Origin: Anaerolineae bacterium
GTDB taxonomy: Bacteria > Chloroflexota > Anaerolineae > Aggregatilineales > Phototrophicaceae
Assembly: GCA_017303635.1 (NCBI GenBank)
Contig: JAFLCG010000014.1
Coordinates: 115,522-179,521, forward strand
DNA length: 64,000 nucleotides
Direction of reading: 5' to 3'
Below the pieces are notes generated by a model. That model ran no database searches, was not told where the DNA came from, and worked only from the letters and a program-made list of their open reading frames with translations. Positions 41,141 to 48,294 of this stretch are shown here, piece after piece. The position numbers and the translations under genes were made by a program. Positions within the stretch are counted from its first letter, which is position 1. Each line of letters starts with the position of its first letter.

Positions 41141-42438
41141 CCACCAGCGCACAATCCCAACTAACACATGTCGAACTGTGGGCGCTGGCCCAGGTGGTAG
41201 CAGGCAAGCCCATCAGCCCAGATGTACCCGTATCCGGCCCGGTCTGGCATCTCCTGAATGATCTAAGCATCATCAGCCCGGAATGGCGGCTGATGACCGT
41301 TGCCAACAAAGTAGGCCAGGGCTACGTCGACCAGATTAAGCTGATTAATCCGGCTGATCCAATGCCAGGCGCGGGGCCTAAGAAAAACCCGTTCAACAGT
41401 CCTGATGCGCCCATCTACGCCCCGCCGCTCGAAGTGGTCAAGCCAGACCAGCAACAAAAGAACCATCTGATCCTGGCTGATGACTTGAAGAATCTGCCAC
41501 CGCCTAAGTACGCGCTGGATAAGTACCCGGTCTATGCCAGCAGCTTAAATGCGCTGGTGGGGCCGTCCGGTGGGGGTAAGTCGTTTGTCTGTATCGACAT
41601 CGCCGGGCTGATGGCAAGCCAGATGATGGCTGAAGGGTCACAGCAGGCGATTATCTACCTGGCAGCAGAGGGCCTATTCGGTTACGCCAGCCGGTGGGAA
41701 GTCTGGAAAGCCCACTATGGCCTCAAGGATTGTCCGAATCTGGTTTTCTATGACCAGCCGGTTAACTTCCTAGACCCCTCTGGCGTCACAGGGTTTATGA
41801 CCACCATAGCCCAGCACCGGCCCTATATGGTGATGATTGATACGGTTGCCCGCTGTATGGTGGGCGGGGATGAAAACAGTACCCGTGATATGGGCTTGTT
41901 TGTCAGTTCCTGCGACCGCCTTAAGAATGAGATGGGCTGTGGTGTAATCGCCGTCCATCACACAGGCAAGGATGGGAAGATGCGCGGATCGTCTGCTCTA
42001 TTCGGGGCGTGTGACTCTGTGATCTTCCTGAATCGCGTGGAAGGGCGGATAACCCTATTTAACAGTCTGGATCACGGCGGGAAGAACAAATACAGTGCAG
42101 AGGCCGCCGCTATCGATCTTCAGTTACTGCCCCGTAAGGTGGAAGTGGGCGGTAAAGAGTACAGCAGCGCGGTACTGGTGAAACCATCCCAGATTGTAGA
42201 CAAGCCCGACTATATCCAGCTGACCGACAATGAACGGCTTGTGTTGGAAGTGCTAGAAGCGCATGAGGCCGGATTGAAGGCCAGCCAGATAAAAGAGATG
42301 ACCGATATTCCAGAGGGGTCATTCTGGCGTGTGCTGCGTCGACTGAGTTCTAAGAAACTGGTGATCCAACCGGATGAGAGTTTCTACAAGATCACCCCAG
42401 AGGGAATTGATATTTCCCGGCGCAATCTGGAGTTCTAA
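41134..42438 (+). CDS. RepA-like RecA-fold replication helicase
   Basis: This 434-aa NTPase matches the RSF1010 RepA-type hexameric helicase family found in plasmids and phages. Walker A is GPSGGGKSF near residue 144. Walker B is PYMVMIDTVAR near residue 230. VIAVHHTGKDGKMRGSSALF is the conserved His-containing motif of this family. A winged-helix region ends the protein (ASQIKEMTDIPEGSFWRVL). An iteron-like repeat field starts 10 bp after its stop, which supports a role in replication initiation or unwinding. Confidence 0.82.
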   Translation: MVATSAQSQLTHVELWALAQVVAGKPISPDVPVSGPVWHLLNDLSIISPEWRLMTVANKVGQGYVDQIKLINPADPMPGAGPKKNPFNSPDAPIYAPPLEVVKPDQQQKNHLILADDLKNLPPPKYALDKYPVYASSLNALVGPSGGGKSFVCIDIAGLMASQMMAEGSQQAIIYLAAEGLFGYASRWEVWKAHYGLKDCPNLVFYDQPVNFLDPSGVTGFMTTIAQHRPYMVMIDTVARCMVGGDENSTRDMGLFVSSCDRLKNEMGCGVIAVHHTGKDGKMRGSSALFGACDSVIFLNRVEGRITLFNSLDHGGKNKYSAEAAAIDLQLLPRKVEVGGKEYSSAVLVKPSQIVDKPDYIQLTDNERLVLEVLEAHEAGLKASQIKEMTDIPEGSFWRVLRRLSSKKLVIQPDESFYKITPEGIDISRRNLEF

Positions 42439-42447
42439 GGTGATTTT

Positions 42448-42709
42448 ACTATCACCCTATCACTATCACCCTTTCCTACGCGCGCGCGGGGGGACACCGT
42501 TTAGGGGTGATAGTTGCACATTTGTTCGGGTCATTAAGGGGTCATGACGGCTCAGTAAGGATAGTAACGATATTCTACAGACCATCACTTAGGGGTGATA
42601 GTAGGGGTGATAGTAGGGTGATAGGTGATAGTGCAGGAGGGGTCAGGACGGACAAATCACTATCACACTATCACGCACTATCACCCTACTATCACCAGGG
42701 GGTGATAGT
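42448..42709. repeat. Iteron-like field of GGTGATAGT repeats (putative origin)
   Basis: About 13 copies of the 8-9-mer GGTGATAG(T) occur in both orientations in 262 bp. Forward copies begin at 42506, 42594, 42606, 42617, 42624 and 42701; reverse copies at 42448, 42456, 42462, 42659, 42667, 42677 and 42688. The last pair forms a perfect inverted repeat with a 4-nt centre (42688-42709). A second motif, GGTCAGGACGG-like, recurs between and after them. The 330-bp region has no gene and lies next to the RepA-like helicase, as expected of a replication origin. Confidence 0.75.
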
Positions 42710-42768
42710 GCAGTAAGGTTCAGGACGGGTCAGGATGTATAGGGGCAGTTGCCCCGGAAAGGTACAGA

Positions 42769-43071
42769 ATGCAGGTCGAATTTGTGACCGCTGATGGGCT
42801 GGTGTGCAAGATCGAAGTTGCACCAGTGACGAATACCCTGGGCATATGGGACACCGAAATAGATTACCCGGTTGGGCGCTATCGGATTGTCCACATCCCC
42901 ACGGGGAAATGGATCACAGAAACCTATGATGATGAACGGGCGCGGGCTATCGCGCTGGAACTGGATAAGCTGGGCGATTGGTCACAGTCAGAGATGGCTA
43001 TGGACGCCAGCGGACTCTATGCAAAAGCCAGAATGGTGGTCAGCAGCTACCCAGAAGCAATGGGCTGGTGA
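42769..43071 (+). CDS. Hypothetical 100-aa protein
   Basis: A soluble protein with beta-rich N-terminus and helical C-terminus. AAAGG precedes its ATG. It lies between the putative origin and the methylase gene, which it overlaps as ATGA. No family is recognised. Confidence 0.5.
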   Translation: MQVEFVTADGLVCKIEVAPVTNTLGIWDTEIDYPVGRYRIVHIPTGKWITETYDDERARAIALELDKLGDWSQSEMAMDASGLYAKARMVVSSYPEAMGW

Positions 43072-43919
43072 TGATGAGTATATCTATGACCTACCAGGAC
43101 GCGCCGCCGCTGCGCCGCGTAGGGGGCAAGTGGAAGCTATCCGATTGGATCATTAGTTTCTTTCCACCTCATGATGTGTATGTAGAACCTTATGCCGGTG
43201 GTGCAGCCGTGTTCTTTCGCAAAGAACCATCAGCTATTGAGTGCATCAATGATCTGGAGTCAGACGTGGTTAATTTCTTCAAGGTACTGAGAGAACGCCA
43301 TGACGAACTAGCTCGAGCCATCGAACTGACCCCATTTAGCCGGGAAGAATACGAACAAGCCTATGACTTGGCTGCAGCACATCATGACCCGGTGGAATGG
43401 GCGCGACGATATTACATCCTGGCCTATCAGTCATTCGGGGCATTCTCCGGCCGGCGGACTGGCTGGCGTTATACGCTGCAATCCGATTCACGGTCTGCAC
43501 CTGTAGGCGATTGGAATCGGTTGACTGGGCTGGAGAAGGCGGCGCGACGCTTGAAACAGGCACACATAGAACATGATGATGCTTTATCGGTCATCAAACG
43601 ATGGGATAGCCCTAAGACCCTGTTTTATCTCGATCCCCCATATCTGGGGAGTGAGCGGACAGGCGGCCATCGGAAACGCTATGCACTGGAGATGATGGGA
43701 GAGCATGAACATTGCCAGCTGGCAGAAGTGCTGCACCAGATTCAGGGAATGGCAGTTTTAAGCGGCTATGACGGCCCGTTGTATCAGCGGCTTTATCCCG
43801 ACTGGCCCACGTTTCACAAAGATGTGAACACTACCGGAAACTCAATGGCGACTGAAACGCTTTGGGTATCGCCTCGCACCTTGTCTCTGGGCAAGTTGCC
43901 ATTGTTCGCAGGTATGTAA
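43071..43919 (+). CDS. DNA adenine N6-methyltransferase (Dam/D12 class)
   Basis: The 282-aa enzyme methylates adenine in DNA using S-adenosylmethionine. The N-terminal SAM-site region is RRVGGKWKLSDWI followed by VEPYAGGAAVFF, equivalent to the F-x-G-x-G motif. The catalytic DPPY motif is FYLDPPYLG near residue 185. The start is placed at 43071, in an ATGA overlap; an ATG directly after it is equally possible. There is no restriction endonuclease beside it, so it is an orphan methylase, perhaps for anti-restriction or replication timing. A hairpin terminator follows. Confidence 0.9.
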   Translation: MMSISMTYQDAPPLRRVGGKWKLSDWIISFFPPHDVYVEPYAGGAAVFFRKEPSAIECINDLESDVVNFFKVLRERHDELARAIELTPFSREEYEQAYDLAAAHHDPVEWARRYYILAYQSFGAFSGRRTGWRYTLQSDSRSAPVGDWNRLTGLEKAARRLKQAHIEHDDALSVIKRWDSPKTLFYLDPPYLGSERTGGHRKRYALEMMGEHEHCQLAEVLHQIQGMAVLSGYDGPLYQRLYPDWPTFHKDVNTTGNSMATETLWVSPRTLSLGKLPLFAGM

Positions 43920-43941
43920 AAGCCCAGCTGGGGCTGGGCTT
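43920..43941 (+). terminator. Hairpin after methylase gene
   Basis: A 9-bp stem AAGCCCAGC / GCTGGGCTT with a 4-nt loop begins at the methylase stop codon and is followed by TTCTATT. Confidence 0.7.
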
Positions 43942-43982
43942 CTATTCGCGCCCGTGAGGGCAACGCATAACAGGAGTATAGC

Positions 43983-44864
43983 ATGTCAAACCTAAGTGAT
44001 CTAAGAATGCTGGATATAGAGCAGCGCCAGGCGGCCCGGCAGCGGGCGCGGCTGGCTGTGGTGGCCGGTCTGGGTGAACAGCCCAACCGAGAAGCCTATG
44101 TGATGGCTTCAGTCAGCCAGTACCCACGGGCGGTCAATCGTCTGGTACTGGCTGGAATGGTGGTGGTATTCATCGCCGCGGCCTTGCCCTCATTCTTTCG
44201 TTTGTTCGCAGCAGGGCGGGATACCTATTTGCAGCAAAACCCGGACGCGGTACAGGCCGCGCTGGTGGGCGTTGCTACGTTTATCCTGGCTGAATTCCTG
44301 GTCATTGTTTCGACCCTGACCATGCGAGTCTATTTCACGGGCCGGGGCCAGTTGGTGATGGCTATCCCTATCACCCTGGGGATTTGTATGGCGCTGGTGG
44401 GGAACTGGCATGTTGCCCAGCCGCATGACTTGTTTGGATGGCTGGAAACCCTGACCCCACCGCTGGCAGTGCTGTTTATGGCCCTCATTGGGGAACGGTT
44501 GATCCTTGATGCTATACACCAGCGCACCGAAAACGAACGGGCCTATCAGAAGGCCGCCCAGGAATGGCAGCAGGCGCAGCTATCCCCGGAACAGAGTCCG
44601 CAGTGGAAAGGCACCTATGCAACGGTGCTGCGTGATGAACTGATCCGGGTCAATCGTCGTCTGAAGGCGGGCCAGACCGCTATGGCGGCCATGACCACCG
44701 CAGACTGGAAAGCGGCTGTATATCGTGAGATGGCAGCAGAAAACTGGTTTGAAACGGACGCCAATGTACCCGCGCCGGTGGTCATGGTGGATGAGGTGCC
44801 ACCGTCCAATGACCCTTTACCCGGCCCGGTCGCCATGCGACTGGCAGCAGTCACGGGCGACTAG
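43983..44864 (+). CDS. Four-helix membrane protein
   Basis: The 293-aa product has a cytoplasmic-type N-terminus, four hydrophobic helices between residues about 55 and 180, and a long soluble C-terminal part. AGGAG precedes the ATG by 8 nt. Its layout (four helices, then a polar tail) is similar to that of the 235-aa protein encoded at 47386-48093, but I see no clear sequence identity. The function is unknown. Confidence 0.6.
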   Translation: MSNLSDLRMLDIEQRQAARQRARLAVVAGLGEQPNREAYVMASVSQYPRAVNRLVLAGMVVVFIAAALPSFFRLFAAGRDTYLQQNPDAVQAALVGVATFILAEFLVIVSTLTMRVYFTGRGQLVMAIPITLGICMALVGNWHVAQPHDLFGWLETLTPPLAVLFMALIGERLILDAIHQRTENERAYQKAAQEWQQAQLSPEQSPQWKGTYATVLRDELIRVNRRLKAGQTAMAAMTTADWKAAVYREMAAENWFETDANVPAPVVMVDEVPPSNDPLPGPVAMRLAAVTGD

Positions 44865-44988
44865 CCAACGGCGCGGCCCGCTGGCAGGACAGTGGGGTAA
44901 AGCCTGCTAGGGTAGGGCGGCCCCGGAAATTTGCCACTATTCAAGACACATGGCGTGAAAACAAACGCCGTCAACGGAATGTCCTAAA

Positions 44989-45010
44989 TATTCGGGCAAT
45001 GGAGGCCCGC
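44989..45010 (+). repeat. 22-bp RBS-containing repeat, copy 1
   Basis: A 22-bp segment (TATTCGGGCAATGGAGG followed by CCCGC) carrying GGAGG occurs just before the 45018 gene and again at 45418-45439. Confidence 0.8.
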
Positions 45011-45017
45011 TAAAGCA

Positions 45018-45383
45018 ATGGCAGACAAGCGCAAACAATACAAATGGGCATACTCGGAGCTTCGCAAGATGCGAAATGTAAGAGGGCTTTGCTATGCCTA
45101 TGAAGATACATTTAGGTATTGTCATAGTACCGATGACTACCTGACTAAGCTGGAATACTTCGCACATCAGCAGCTTGAACTAGCCGTGGGCGGCTCAGTT
45201 TATTATCGGGCGCTGTCCTCATTCGAATTGCAACCCATCCGAAATGATAAGCAATTTTGGGTGCGAAAAAACCTAAGCGTAAGGTTCATGGGTAGAGTAA
45301 GCCGCAACAACAGAATTGAGGCCAATTACTACTACTACCGCGCCCCTAGACCAGTTGAAGATCTAAACGAAATCCCGTTCTAA
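45018..45383 (+). CDS. Hypothetical Tyr/Arg-rich protein
   Basis: The 121-aa soluble product is rich in Tyr, Arg and Asn, with YYYYR near the end. Its ribosome-binding site lies in a 22-bp repeat shared with the next gene. A GGGGCGG hairpin follows its stop. No family is recognised. Confidence 0.5.
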   Translation: MADKRKQYKWAYSELRKMRNVRGLCYAYEDTFRYCHSTDDYLTKLEYFAHQQLELAVGGSVYYRALSSFELQPIRNDKQFWVRKNLSVRFMGRVSRNNRIEANYYYYRAPRPVEDLNEIPF

Positions 45384-45390
45384 CCAAACT

Positions 45391-45439
45391 CGCCGGGGCG
45401 GTCAGAGGGCCGCCCCTTATTCGGGCAATGGAGGCCCGC
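45391..45439 (+). repeat. Terminator-plus-RBS repeat cassette
   Basis: The 26-bp hairpin CGCCGGGGCGGTCAGAGGGC-CGCCCC (45391-45416) is joined to the second copy of the 22-bp RBS repeat (45418-45439). The hairpin recurs exactly at 45719-45744. Confidence 0.8.
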
Positions 45440-45444
45440 ACAAC

Positions 45445-45708
45445 ATGAACGCAAACTGGATCACATTGGACACGATAGGCGGTACAACTTACATCAATAC
45501 AGACCATATAGCCCATATGGTTTGGCAAAAAGACAGTGAGGATCAATGGGAATTAGTCCTCTATGGGCCAGGTTCTGATGAGCCTGTGGGCCTGCTAACT
45601 GGAGCAACGGGCCGCGACTTAATAGACAAAATGCAGATAAACCCAGGGGATTATCCAGACTTTGAAGCGTTGCCAGAGTCTGACGAAGATCCAGCAGACG
45701 ACGAATAG
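45445..45708 (+). CDS. Acidic hypothetical protein
   Basis: An 87-aa acidic protein with a beta-rich first half and a Asp/Glu tail (ESDEDPADDE). It sits between two copies of the GGGGCGG hairpin, so it may be a separately transcribed or separately acquired cassette. The function is unknown. Confidence 0.5.
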   Translation: MNANWITLDTIGGTTYINTDHIAHMVWQKDSEDQWELVLYGPGSDEPVGLLTGATGRDLIDKMQINPGDYPDFEALPESDEDPADDE

Positions 45709-45718
45709 CCAACACACA

Positions 45719-45744
45719 CGCCGGGGCGGTCAGAGGGCCGCCCC
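45719..45744 (+). terminator. Second copy of GGGGCGG hairpin
   Basis: Stem GGGGCGG / CCGCCCC with a short loop, identical to the copy at 45391-45416. It lies just before the 45759 gene. Confidence 0.7.
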
Positions 45745-45758
45745 GTAAGGATCACATC

Positions 45759-45989
45759 ATGCCGCGACCACCTAAGAAGATCTACATCAAGGAACCGATG
45801 AAACAGACTCTATTCATCACGCATGAAACCGGCGTTTTCATCCTGTCTGCTACGGCCTTTAGTGTGTCGATCCTGTCTGTGGATAGCGCGGGGAATGAAG
45901 TTGCAACGCTCATCCTGCCAATACGCGGGATGGTCAATCATCAAGGCTGGTATTTGAAGGGGCTGAAAAGGCTTCTGGAAAGACTATAG
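45759..45989 (+). CDS. 76-aa protein with inverted paralogue at 46938
   Basis: This soluble, beta-rich protein aligns without gaps, with about a third of positions identical, to the 76-aa protein encoded on the other strand at 46938-47168. Shared features are the central ETG, SAT, TLILPI and GW motifs and the LL-x-RL end. The function is unknown, but two diverged copies in one element suggest a useful small domain. Confidence 0.6.
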   Translation: MPRPPKKIYIKEPMKQTLFITHETGVFILSATAFSVSILSVDSAGNEVATLILPIRGMVNHQGWYLKGLKRLLERL

Positions 45990-46001
45990 GAGTCAAACAT
46001 C

Positions 46002-46457
46002 ATGACAGAGTTGGCTAAATGGAATACAGTGCTAAAGGTTGGGGATGTAGTAGAAGTCTGGACTGAGGGTAAAGGCTTCAACTATATGAGGCACCATTTG
46101 AGGATTGCAGAGGCAGATATAGAGCATGGTTTTGTACCTCTGTATCGGTTGCCAGACTTGGAAGATCCTACAGACAATCAGCAGCAAGCCGCAGCACTTT
46201 ATTGGAAGCTGTACATGGACATTAAAGAATATCGTGCAGCGGCAGAATATGACTATGCAACGTCATTCTGTTCAAACTGCCCAGGGCGTGGAGGTGATAG
46301 AGGGGTATGCTGCAAAGAGGATGGAAGTTATGAAGATGACAGTAGTTATGGGGATGCTCCCGACTATGAGACAGCATTAGAGCCTTTACTAAGGCTTTTG
46401 CAGATGTTCGCTGGAAAAAAGGCCCTAGAAGATGCACGAGCTAAAATAACTCTGTGA
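46002..46457 (+). CDS. Hypothetical Cys-containing acidic protein
   Basis: The 151-aa product has a Cys cluster (SFCSNCPGRGG ... GVCCKEDG) around residues 90-108 that could bind metal. An acidic, Tyr-rich stretch follows. It is 12 bp downstream of the 76-aa gene. A nested bidirectional hairpin follows its stop. No family is recognised. Confidence 0.5.
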   Translation: MTELAKWNTVLKVGDVVEVWTEGKGFNYMRHHLRIAEADIEHGFVPLYRLPDLEDPTDNQQQAAALYWKLYMDIKEYRAAAEYDYATSFCSNCPGRGGDRGVCCKEDGSYEDDSSYGDAPDYETALEPLLRLLQMFAGKKALEDARAKITL

Positions 46458-46482
46458 TAAGAGGCGTTATCAGGAGTTATTT
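46444..46482. terminator. Nested bidirectional terminator
   Basis: AAATAACTC pairs with GAGTTATTT, and inside it TGATAA pairs with TTATCA. The structure lies between two convergent genes with A- and T-rich flanks. It separates the rightward and leftward halves of the element. Confidence 0.75.
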
Positions 46483-46866
46483 CTAGTAGGGGCTGGGGAG
46501 CTTTTGGGCTATGTCCAGTAGCCGCGCTTCCGTCACTTGCTCATCAGTCCCTACATAACGCTTGTGGAGTTTCCCGGCAACTCTTCGGTAGGCGTACCAG
46601 TAGCCCGCGCCGCTTCGCATTTCCCGCCTGATGGTCATTTGCAAGTTGATGTCTGTTGTCAGCTTCACATCCCCGGCGAAATATGAATTTTCAACCCAGT
46701 GGTTTGACAGGCTGACAATCCTGATTGCTTTGGTGTAACCATCCCCGATGATTTGCGGGAATAGCTCACTATCCACCGCGCATTGCTCCACGCTCTCAAA
46801 GTATAAGCGCCCGTGCATAATGCTGGTTTCGTAGAGTGTCTTGGTTGCCCTCAGTTTGCGTTTCAT
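46483..46866 (-). CDS. Hypothetical protein with YWYAYRRV-x-GK segment
   Basis: The 127-aa product ends with GYWYAYRRVAGKLHKRYVGT. This resembles the short N-terminal motif seen in some phage integrases and element-borne regulators, without a catalytic domain. AGGG precedes the ATG. It is the last gene of a leftward block. The function is unknown; DNA binding is plausible. Confidence 0.5.
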   Translation of the reverse strand: MKRKLRATKTLYETSIMHGRLYFESVEQCAVDSELFPQIIGDGYTKAIRIVSLSNHWVENSYFAGDVKLTTDINLQMTIRREMRSGAGYWYAYRRVAGKLHKRYVGTDEQVTEARLLDIAQKLPSPY

Positions 46867-46937
46867 GTTTTTACCCTTTGATAGTTACCCAACGTCCTCT
46901 TTTAAGTGCGTTGTGGGTAACTTTAGATTGTGGCCAG

Positions 46938-47168
46938 TTAGAGTCGGTTGAGTAGATCAATCAGTACAGCCCGCTTCCAGCCCCTCGAGTCAGTTGCCCC
47001 GGTTATGGGGAGTATCAGCGTCCATAGCTCCTGTCCCGTTTCATTCAGGGCGACAACCACCACTGAGATGACGGTTGCAGAAATCACCAGCGCCCCTGTC
47101 TCATCCGACAGGTAGACGGTTCTCCTCATGGGCACCAGTTCAGGCAGTGGGCGGCGGGTTGTGGTCAT
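46938..47168 (-). CDS. 76-aa paralogue of the 45759 gene product
   Basis: This protein has the same length as, and ungapped similarity to, the rightward 76-aa protein, keeping ETG, SAT, TLILPI, GW and the C-terminal LLNRL. It is coupled by ATGA to the upstream zinc-ribbon gene. The function is unknown. Confidence 0.6.
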   Translation of the reverse strand: MTTTRRPLPELVPMRRTVYLSDETGALVISATVISVVVVALNETGQELWTLILPITGATDSRGWKRAVLIDLLNRL

Positions 47169-47389
47169 GACTGATTCAGTTCATCCTCGGCGATAAATTC
47201 CCTCACGGCGCGGCTGGCGTCCGATTCGGTGTAAGGTTGCTCATCCTCAACACAGTGGACTTCGTACTCTTGCCCGCAATCCTCACATTGCCAAACGTCA
47301 CAGACGCTATCGCCATAATCCCCTAAGCCGTCCTGTATCCCTAAATACTGCACGTTCCAGCTACCGCAATATCTGCACATCGTTGTCAT
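47165..47389 (-). CDS. Small zinc-ribbon protein
   Basis: The 74-aa protein has two Cys pairs, MCRYCGSW near the start and QCEDCGQEY in the middle, spaced like a zinc ribbon, then an acidic helix. It overlaps both neighbours by ATGA. A regulatory or structural role is likely but not defined. Confidence 0.6.
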   Translation of the reverse strand: MTTMCRYCGSWNVQYLGIQDGLGDYGDSVCDVWQCEDCGQEYEVHCVEDEQPYTESDASRAVREFIAEDELNQS

Positions 47390-48093
47390 TCTGTTTTGCC
47401 TTTCCCTTTATTCGATTTACGACCTGTATTCGATTTTGGCGCGCTGCCGCTTGCGGTACTCCCGTTGACGCTCGGCATTGGTTGCATAGAGGCGATTTCT
47501 GCCAGTTCGGGGACTGTGTGCCCAAAAGGGAGCAGTTCGACCCCTACCACCGGAGGGGCGGAAATCGCCTCTAAGGCCGCTTCCTGCGTTTTTGGCTCCC
47601 CCTGCCCCTCTCCAGCCTGTACCGCTTCACCCTGCCCGCCTGAGAGCGTGTAGAGGATGGTTGCGAGCGGCAGGAACGCCGGGATGATCCAGATTGACGC
47701 ATCCCGAATCAGAGTAACGAGCGGGATCCACTCCGCCCTCACACCCTCACCCAGGGCAAGCGCCGGCATGTGATGGGCAATATAGACCCACTGAAAGAAA
47801 TAGGTACTCATAGCGAGTACAAAGAACGTGACGAACATCCACGGACTGCGTTCACCGCGTTTGATTCGGACACTGGTCATGATCTGCCCAACATCCACCG
47901 AAAACGCTAACAGAGCCGCTGGCACATGCCACCCCCACCACGCCAAAGTAAAGGGTTCCTGGGGGATGTTGCCCGCAAAGAGTGTCCCGATAGCCCAGGT
48001 GCTATGCAGGAATGCGGCGGCCCCTGTTGCCCCCACGAACGAGTGTTCCAGCGCCCGCCCTAACCATTGTCGTGTACCGCTTGCGATTGTCAC
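47386..48093 (-). CDS. Four-helix membrane protein
   Basis: The GTG start has AAGGA 7 nt upstream. The 235-aa product has four hydrophobic helices in residues about 20-150 and a polar, Ser/Gly/Lys-rich tail. The pattern recalls DUF2637-like membrane proteins of actinobacterial elements, but this is a loose likeness. It lies downstream of the replication genes. Confidence 0.55.
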   Translation of the reverse strand: MTIASGTRQWLGRALEHSFVGATGAAAFLHSTWAIGTLFAGNIPQEPFTLAWWGWHVPAALLAFSVDVGQIMTSVRIKRGERSPWMFVTFFVLAMSTYFFQWVYIAHHMPALALGEGVRAEWIPLVTLIRDASIWIIPAFLPLATILYTLSGGQGEAVQAGEGQGEPKTQEAALEAISAPPVVGVELLPFGHTVPELAEIASMQPMPSVNGSTASGSAPKSNTGRKSNKGKGKTE

Positions 48094-48137
48094 TTCTCAA
48101 TCCTTCCCTTAATGAACAAATGCGATTGCATGAATTG

Positions 48138-48294
48138 CCCTGCTACCTCTGCTACCTCTGCTACCTAGAGGGGTTTTTCTCCCTCAGAATAGCTTGCGTA
48201 GCATGGTTTTTAGTGGCAATTCGTCTGCTACCTGTCTGCTACCTAGAACCTCTAAAATGGGATCTGGGTAGCAGAGGTAGCAGAGGTAGCAGGG
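48138..48294. repeat. 28-bp inverted repeat built of 9-bp units (TGCTACCTC)
   Basis: The left arm (48138-48165) and right arm (48267-48294) are perfect inverted copies of 28 bp. Each contains three TGCTACC units at 9-bp spacing. Two more TGCTACCT units lie between them at 48226 and 48237. The right arm is inside the 3' end of the helicase gene, where it encodes SATSAT. This may be a second replication origin or a control site for the prim-pol/helicase module. Confidence 0.75.

Noticed and set aside
42448..42709. Repeats resembling a CRISPR array
   Set aside because: The units are 8-9 bp, occur in both orientations and have irregular spacing; no cas genes are near.
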